DNA of 10,558 nt, taken from Gammaproteobacteria bacterium (lineage in GTDB: Bacteria; Pseudomonadota; Gammaproteobacteria; Pseudomonadales; Pseudohongiellaceae). The stretch's first letter is position 1. Every line of letters begins with the position of its first letter. The stretch is taken from contig JAESUT010000222.1 in assembly GCA_016762995.1 (NCBI GenBank), forward strand, positions 1-10,558. The letters run 5' to 3'. Of the stretch, positions 7,031 to 10,558 are shown piece after piece. Under the pieces are notes generated by a model. The model saw only the letters and a list, made by a program, of their open reading frames with translations. It was not told the origin of the DNA and searched no databases. The position numbers and the translations under genes are program-made.

Positions 7031-7060
7031 ATGACTTCCGCAAACCATCGAAAATAGAAT
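7031..7060 (+). promoter_or_regulatory. Candidate sigma70 promoter for the DUF1800-DUF1501 genes
   Basis: ATGACT (7031-7036, four of six) and TAGAAT (7055-7060, five of six) have an 18-base spacer. The start point would be near 7067, giving a leader of about 30 bases that holds the GGAG binding site. The stretch 6885-7030 upstream shows no other clear signal. Confidence 0.4.
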
Positions 7061-7097
7061 AAAGTAAGCCCTCACCGAGACTTTGGAGAAAGCCCTC

Positions 7098-8942
7098 ATG
7101 CTTCGAGGACCCTATAAGACTGTAGCTCTCAGTAGCATTGCACTTACGGCACTTATCAGCGCCGTATTCGCATTGCCAGCACTGGCACAAACCGGTGGTA
7201 TTGACCGCTGGCAGGGCGACCTGTCCTCCATCTCGGCCACTGACTGGGATTACGCTGCCGCCGCCCATTTGCTAGAACGAGCCGGCTTCGGTGGCACTCC
7301 CAATCAGATACAGGCGCTTGCAGCCATGCCACTCACCGCAGCTGTGAAGGGCCTGGTACATTTTGAGTCTGCAAATAACGACCATCTTCCCCCATTCGAA
7401 CATTCCGGCATTCATGATGCAGGGCTGGAGCCCTTCCCTCCCAGCCGCCCAGCAACTACAGAGCTGGCAAAAGAAACAGGCGAAGCACTGGGGGTTAAAG
7501 TAAAGCCCGCAGGAAACAGGCGCTTGCAACCGGTGGTGAACAAGTTCTTCTACTGGCTAAGAGCCAGCAGACTAGAAACCAATCGTGTTAACTATTGGTG
7601 GGCCAACCGCATGGTCGCTTCGAATAATCCTCTACAGGAAAAAATGGCACTTTTCTGGCACGGACACTACGCCATCAATGAGAGCAAGGTGCGGGACTAC
7701 CGCAAACTCCTAGGCGAATTGGAATTGTTCCATGAAATGGGCACAGGCAGTTTTCGCGATTTAATGGTAGCGGTAGCGCAAGATCCCGCCATGCTGTCTT
7801 TTCTCGATGCCGGCGTGAATGTTAAGGGCGCTGCGAATGAAAATTTCGCCCGCGAGATCATGGAACTGTTCACCATGGGCGTGGGCAATTATTCAGAAAC
7901 CGATATTCGTGAGGCCGCAAGAGCTTTTACCGGCTGGAATTATGTCGACCTCGAATTCGTTATTAACGAAGAGCAACACGATGACGGCGTGAAGAACTTT
8001 CTAGGCCACAGCGATAACTTCGATGGCGTAGAGATTATTGATCTCATTATGGAACAACCGGTTACAGCTGAATACATCGCCGGGAAAATTTATCGTTTCT
8101 TTGTGAGGGAAGAATTGAGCCCAGCCCTCGCCAAGGAGTTAGGCGACACGTTTAGAGACGCTGACTACGATGTGGCAACTCTCTTGGAAACTATTTTCCT
8201 CTCCAAAGATTTTTACAGCACGCCTTCAGTCGGTAGCCAGATAAAAAGTCCGGTGCATTTAGCCATCTCCACCTATCGAAAACTCGGATTAGAAAGCGTG
8301 CCTGGCGTGCCTGACTTTAACCAAGCAACCGGCGCGCTCAGCCAGTCATTGTTTCGGCCTCCGACTGTAGCTGGTTGGGCCGGCGGACGCAGCTGGATGA
8401 CTCCTGGGCTTTTACTAGAGCGCGGTAATTTTGCTCGCGACGTATTGTTTCCCGATATTAATTTTGTACCGCCAGACAGAGTCAATGGTAGCGCAGAAAT
8501 TCGCAGCGTTGCCGATCGAATTCGACAAGGCTTAGATATCACCTCTGCAACCCAACCATCCTCACTCGTCGAAGGCGGCATCATGGCAGAGTCCAATAGG
8601 TTGGCCGACCGCGACGAAGAATTTAATACGCGATACGGTAGTTTTCGCGGTTGGCAGATGGCGATCGAAAAAGTAATACCTATACCTCGCCATACTGCTC
8701 GGTTAGATCTCAGCAAAATGCTTAACGAGCGCGGTGTAGAGAGTACCAGCGAGGCGATAGACTATCTGCTGGCCAGATTCATGACCGTGCAACCAAGTAG
8801 TAGCACTCGAAGCATGCTAATTAATTTTCTCGACAAGGATCTGGGCACGTCGAGTATTACCGAAGCACAATCTTACATGGAAGATTCTCTGCGCTTAGTG
8901 CTGCACTTAATAATGAGTCAACCCGAGTATCAATTAGGCTAA
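7098..8942 (+). CDS. DUF1800 family exported protein
   Basis: This is a 614-residue member of the DUF1800 family (PF08811), whose biochemical role is unsettled. A Sec signal peptide has basic residues near the start, a hydrophobic core at about 9-27 and a PALA cleavage site before Gln31. The family marks follow in order: AAHLLERAGFG (55-65), NYWWANRM (165-172), KMALFWHGHYA (182-192, family form FWHxHF), the ENFAREIMELFTMGVG block (248-263), DIREAARAFTGWNY (269-282), the FLGH segment near 301, AGKIYRFFV (328-336) and the C-terminal FRPPTVAGWAGGRSWM (419-434). The start is ATG 7098, with GGAG nine bases upstream. A TTG at 7083 lies before that site and adds five residues. The gene is followed after 43 bases by a DUF1501 gene, the usual partner, so both are likely co-transcribed. 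Length is within the family range. The product is expected in the periplasm. Confidence 0.93.
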   Translation: MLRGPYKTVALSSIALTALISAVFALPALAQTGGIDRWQGDLSSISATDWDYAAAAHLLERAGFGGTPNQIQALAAMPLTAAVKGLVHFESANNDHLPPFEHSGIHDAGLEPFPPSRPATTELAKETGEALGVKVKPAGNRRLQPVVNKFFYWLRASRLETNRVNYWWANRMVASNNPLQEKMALFWHGHYAINESKVRDYRKLLGELELFHEMGTGSFRDLMVAVAQDPAMLSFLDAGVNVKGAANENFAREIMELFTMGVGNYSETDIREAARAFTGWNYVDLEFVINEEQHDDGVKNFLGHSDNFDGVEIIDLIMEQPVTAEYIAGKIYRFFVREELSPALAKELGDTFRDADYDVATLLETIFLSKDFYSTPSVGSQIKSPVHLAISTYRKLGLESVPGVPDFNQATGALSQSLFRPPTVAGWAGGRSWMTPGLLLERGNFARDVLFPDINFVPPDRVNGSAEIRSVADRIRQGLDITSATQPSSLVEGGIMAESNRLADRDEEFNTRYGSFRGWQMAIEKVIPIPRHTARLDLSKMLNERGVESTSEAIDYLLARFMTVQPSSSTRSMLINFLDKDLGTSSITEAQSYMEDSLRLVLHLIMSQPEYQLG

Positions 8943-8985
8943 TTCTATAAATAGTTAGCTCATGAAAAGTTAATGAGGCCAGCCA

Positions 8986-10215
8986 ATGAAAAAAAATGGT
9001 AAAGACAAAACACTAGGTCGCCGCGAACTATTAACCAGCATGGCCAGCCTCAGCGCGTTGAGCATGGTGCCACCCGCCTTCGCTCAGGCAGCAAGGGCTG
9101 CTGCCACTCAAGCTACAGCCAGCGGCAAGGTGCTCGTCATACTCGAGCTCTCCGGCGGCAACGATGGCTTGAATACCGTCGTGCCCTACGGCGACGACGC
9201 CTACTATCGACAGCGACCAAATATAGGCATTCCCAAGAGCGAATTACTACTCATCGACGACCACTTTGGATTCAATCCTGGCATGACTGGATTCGAGCGC
9301 CTCTACAAAGACGGCAAGATGGCCATCGTCCATGGCTGCGGTTATGAGAACCCCTCCTATTCACACTTCACCTCCATGGCTTACTGGCATACGGCTGCGC
9401 CTAACAGTGGCGACGAATATGGCTGGGTTGGCAAGCTCGCCGACGCGATAGCACCATCAGCGCCATCAAACTACCTAGTGAACATTGGCTCTACGCAATC
9501 ATTGGCGGTAAAGAGCAAGAAACATGTACCGGTAGTGTTCGACGACCCAGACCGATTCATGCGCGAAGCCTTCGCGGCAGAAAAAGACGCTCTAGAACTA
9601 GTGCCCGATATTGGCGAGCTGGAGAATCCTTCGCGCCGCTTCCTGTTAGACATCGCCCGCAGCGCCAACGATGCCTCCGCATTGGTACGTGATGCTTGGT
9701 CGAAATACGATTCATCTATAGATTACGGCGTGAACGACTTAGACCTGCAAAAGGTTGTTGCACTACTCGATGCCGGCATGCCAACGAGCCTTTACTATGT
9801 GTCCTATAGAAACAACTCCTTTGACACGCACGTGTTTCAGAACAACCTACACCGCAGACTGTTAACTTACACCTCCGATGCCGTAGCTGGATTCATAAGA
9901 GACTTGGAACGCATCGGTCGTGCCGATGATGTGGCGCTGATGATCTTCTCGGAATTCGGCCGGCGTGTCCCCGAGAACGTAAGTCTCGGCACCGACCACG
10001 GTGCAGCCAATGCCATGTTCGTTGTCGGCAACCAAGTTAAAGGAGGCCAGTACGGGAAACTGCCCAGCCTTACCAAGCTTGCGACAGGCGACAACCTGGC
10101 TTACACCACCGATTTTAGAAAGGTCTATCAAACAATGACTCAGGGTTGGCTAGGACACAATGAATCGGAAAATTTATTAGGTGGAGACTTTGGCACATTC
10201 GATTTGTTCAGTTAA
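8986..10215 (+). CDS. DUF1501 family Tat-exported protein
   Basis: This is a 409-residue DUF1501 protein (PF07394), a family placed in the alkaline phosphatase/sulfatase-like superfamily; its substrate is unknown. The N-terminus is a Tat signal with GRRELL (11-16), a hydrophobic stretch and an AFA-type site near residue 33. Family marks are LELSGGNDGLNTVVPYGDD (53-71), YSHFTSMAYWHTA (125-137), YGWVGKLAD (145-153), SFDTH (278-282), MIFSEFGRR (319-327), GTDHGAAN (335-342) and TTDFRKVYQ (374-382). The Asp and His residues in SFDTH and TDHG and the early GGND are good candidates for metal ligands, as in the superfamily. A usual phosphatase Ser/Thr nucleophile is not obvious to me. GAGG at 8975-8978 is seven bases before the ATG. 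Being paired with DUF1800 is the common arrangement. Export by Tat suggests that it folds, possibly with metal, before export. Confidence 0.93.
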   Translation: MKKNGKDKTLGRRELLTSMASLSALSMVPPAFAQAARAAATQATASGKVLVILELSGGNDGLNTVVPYGDDAYYRQRPNIGIPKSELLLIDDHFGFNPGMTGFERLYKDGKMAIVHGCGYENPSYSHFTSMAYWHTAAPNSGDEYGWVGKLADAIAPSAPSNYLVNIGSTQSLAVKSKKHVPVVFDDPDRFMREAFAAEKDALELVPDIGELENPSRRFLLDIARSANDASALVRDAWSKYDSSIDYGVNDLDLQKVVALLDAGMPTSLYYVSYRNNSFDTHVFQNNLHRRLLTYTSDAVAGFIRDLERIGRADDVALMIFSEFGRRVPENVSLGTDHGAANAMFVVGNQVKGGQYGKLPSLTKLATGDNLAYTTDFRKVYQTMTQGWLGHNESENLLGGDFGTFDLFS

Positions 10216-10247
10216 AAACTATTAACTAAGGGTTAGTAACTACTGAT

Positions 10248-10558
10248 ATGAATTTTGGTATTACCAAGACTATTCCCGCCTCAAGGGGCAACGAAGGAAT
10301 CGATTCACTCTTCGATGAATCCCGCACAGAATTTGAATTTCACATGGCCGGCACGCCGTCCAAGTTAAAGGCGGGCGATTTTGTATATACTATCTTCAAC
10401 GATCAACTCAGAGGCAGGCTGCTTATTCGCGAGCTAATTAGCGGCGCAGTGAACCCAAAGTCAGGCAGGCCAAGGACGCTAATCATCGTGAACTGCCCCG
10501 GCGAAAAGATTGCCGTTCCCGTTGCCAAGAAAGGGCATAGAGGCACGCGTTACTACGA
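10248..10558 (+). CDS. Unrecognised protein, possible PUA/ASCH-like domain (3' end missing)
   Basis: The frame is open for 103 codons to the right edge. The sequence begins MNFGITKTIPASRGNEGIDSLF, has a stretch KLKAGDFVYTIFNDQLRGRLLIREL (residues about 40-64), and continues with PRTLIIVNCPGEKIAVPVAKKGHRGTRYY. The pattern of a GDFVY turn followed by short beta strands and a GRLLIREL strand resembles small PUA/ASCH-type RNA- or nucleotide-binding beta barrels, but I do not recognise the family with confidence. There is no signal peptide. The ATG lies 32 bases after the DUF1501 stop on the same strand; the nearest AAGGG is 15 bases upstream, too far for a good binding site. It may be read through from the DUF1800-DUF1501 transcript, because the weak AT-rich hairpins in the gap lack a T-run. 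Confidence 0.6.
   Translation, partial: MNFGITKTIPASRGNEGIDSLFDESRTEFEFHMAGTPSKLKAGDFVYTIFNDQLRGRLLIRELISGAVNPKSGRPRTLIIVNCPGEKIAVPVAKKGHRGTRYY

Noticed and set aside
7083..7097. TTG at 7083 as start of the DUF1800 gene
   Set aside because: The GGAG site lies inside the added codons and is correctly spaced for the ATG at 7098.
6811..7097. Search for a lux-type box or long palindrome upstream of the acylase
   Set aside because: Only a short GCAT/ATGC repeat near 6858-6870 was seen, which is within chance for an AT-rich promoter region.
8273..8716. Minus-strand open frame of 147 codons inside the DUF1800 gene
   Set aside because: It is antisense to a well-conserved coding region, has no binding site or recognisable domain and is best explained as a shadow frame.
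10210..10237. Inverted repeats after the DUF1501 gene (AGTTAA/TTAACT and ACTAA/TTAGT)
   Set aside because: The stems are five to six AT-rich pairs with no following T-run, so they are too weak to call a terminator.
1..10558. Search for mobile elements, CRISPR arrays, tRNA genes and frameshifted genes
   Set aside because: I found no transposase, terminal repeats, regularly spaced repeats, tRNA-like structure or interrupted family match by eye.

Overview
The window looks like chromosomal DNA from an aerobic, probably marine, gammaproteobacterium. This is inferred from the gene families (a YghU-type glutathione transferase, a PvdQ/QuiP-like acylase lipoprotein, Tat-exported enzymes and a DUF1800/DUF1501 pair), the moderate base composition and the ordinary Shine-Dalgarno starts. 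I see no mobile element, CRISPR array, tRNA or rRNA, and no broken gene.

Left part (1-3749). The 5' end of a yghU-like gene runs off the left edge on the minus strand. It is divergent from a dienelactone-hydrolase-family gene at 383-1102. That gene converges, with a 5-base gap, on two minus-strand genes for fold-type I PLP enzymes: a HisC-like aminotransferase (1108-2256) and a MalY/PatB-like C-S lyase (2403-3749). Both carry twin-arginine signal peptides, so they should work outside the cytoplasm, which is unusual for these families. A strong hairpin terminator (2355-2393) separates them, so they are neighbours but probably not a simple operon.

Middle part (3750-6810). A compact divergent control region at 3784-3867 has back-to-back candidate promoters and repeated CCGTGT/ACACGG half-sites. 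To its right is a small antibiotic-biosynthesis-monooxygenase (ABM) fold protein (3949-4269). A 56-codon ORF (4266-4436), short and easily missed, is coupled to it by an ATGA overlap. On the minus strand follows a large penicillin-amidase-family acylase lipoprotein (4492-6810) whose catalytic residues fall at the PvdQ spacing.

Right part (6811-10558). A 287-base divergent promoter region precedes a DUF1800 gene (Sec signal, 7098-8942) and a DUF1501 gene (Tat signal, 8986-10215). This is a known but functionally obscure exported pair. A same-strand gene running off the right edge (10248 onward) may encode a small PUA/ASCH-like domain.

Overall, five of the nine main proteins are predicted to be exported: two PLP enzymes, one amidohydrolase lipoprotein and the DUF1800/DUF1501 pair. 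The most interesting inference is an extracytoplasmic set that could deacylate amides and then process the released amino compounds. Nothing in the sequence proves that these genes act together.
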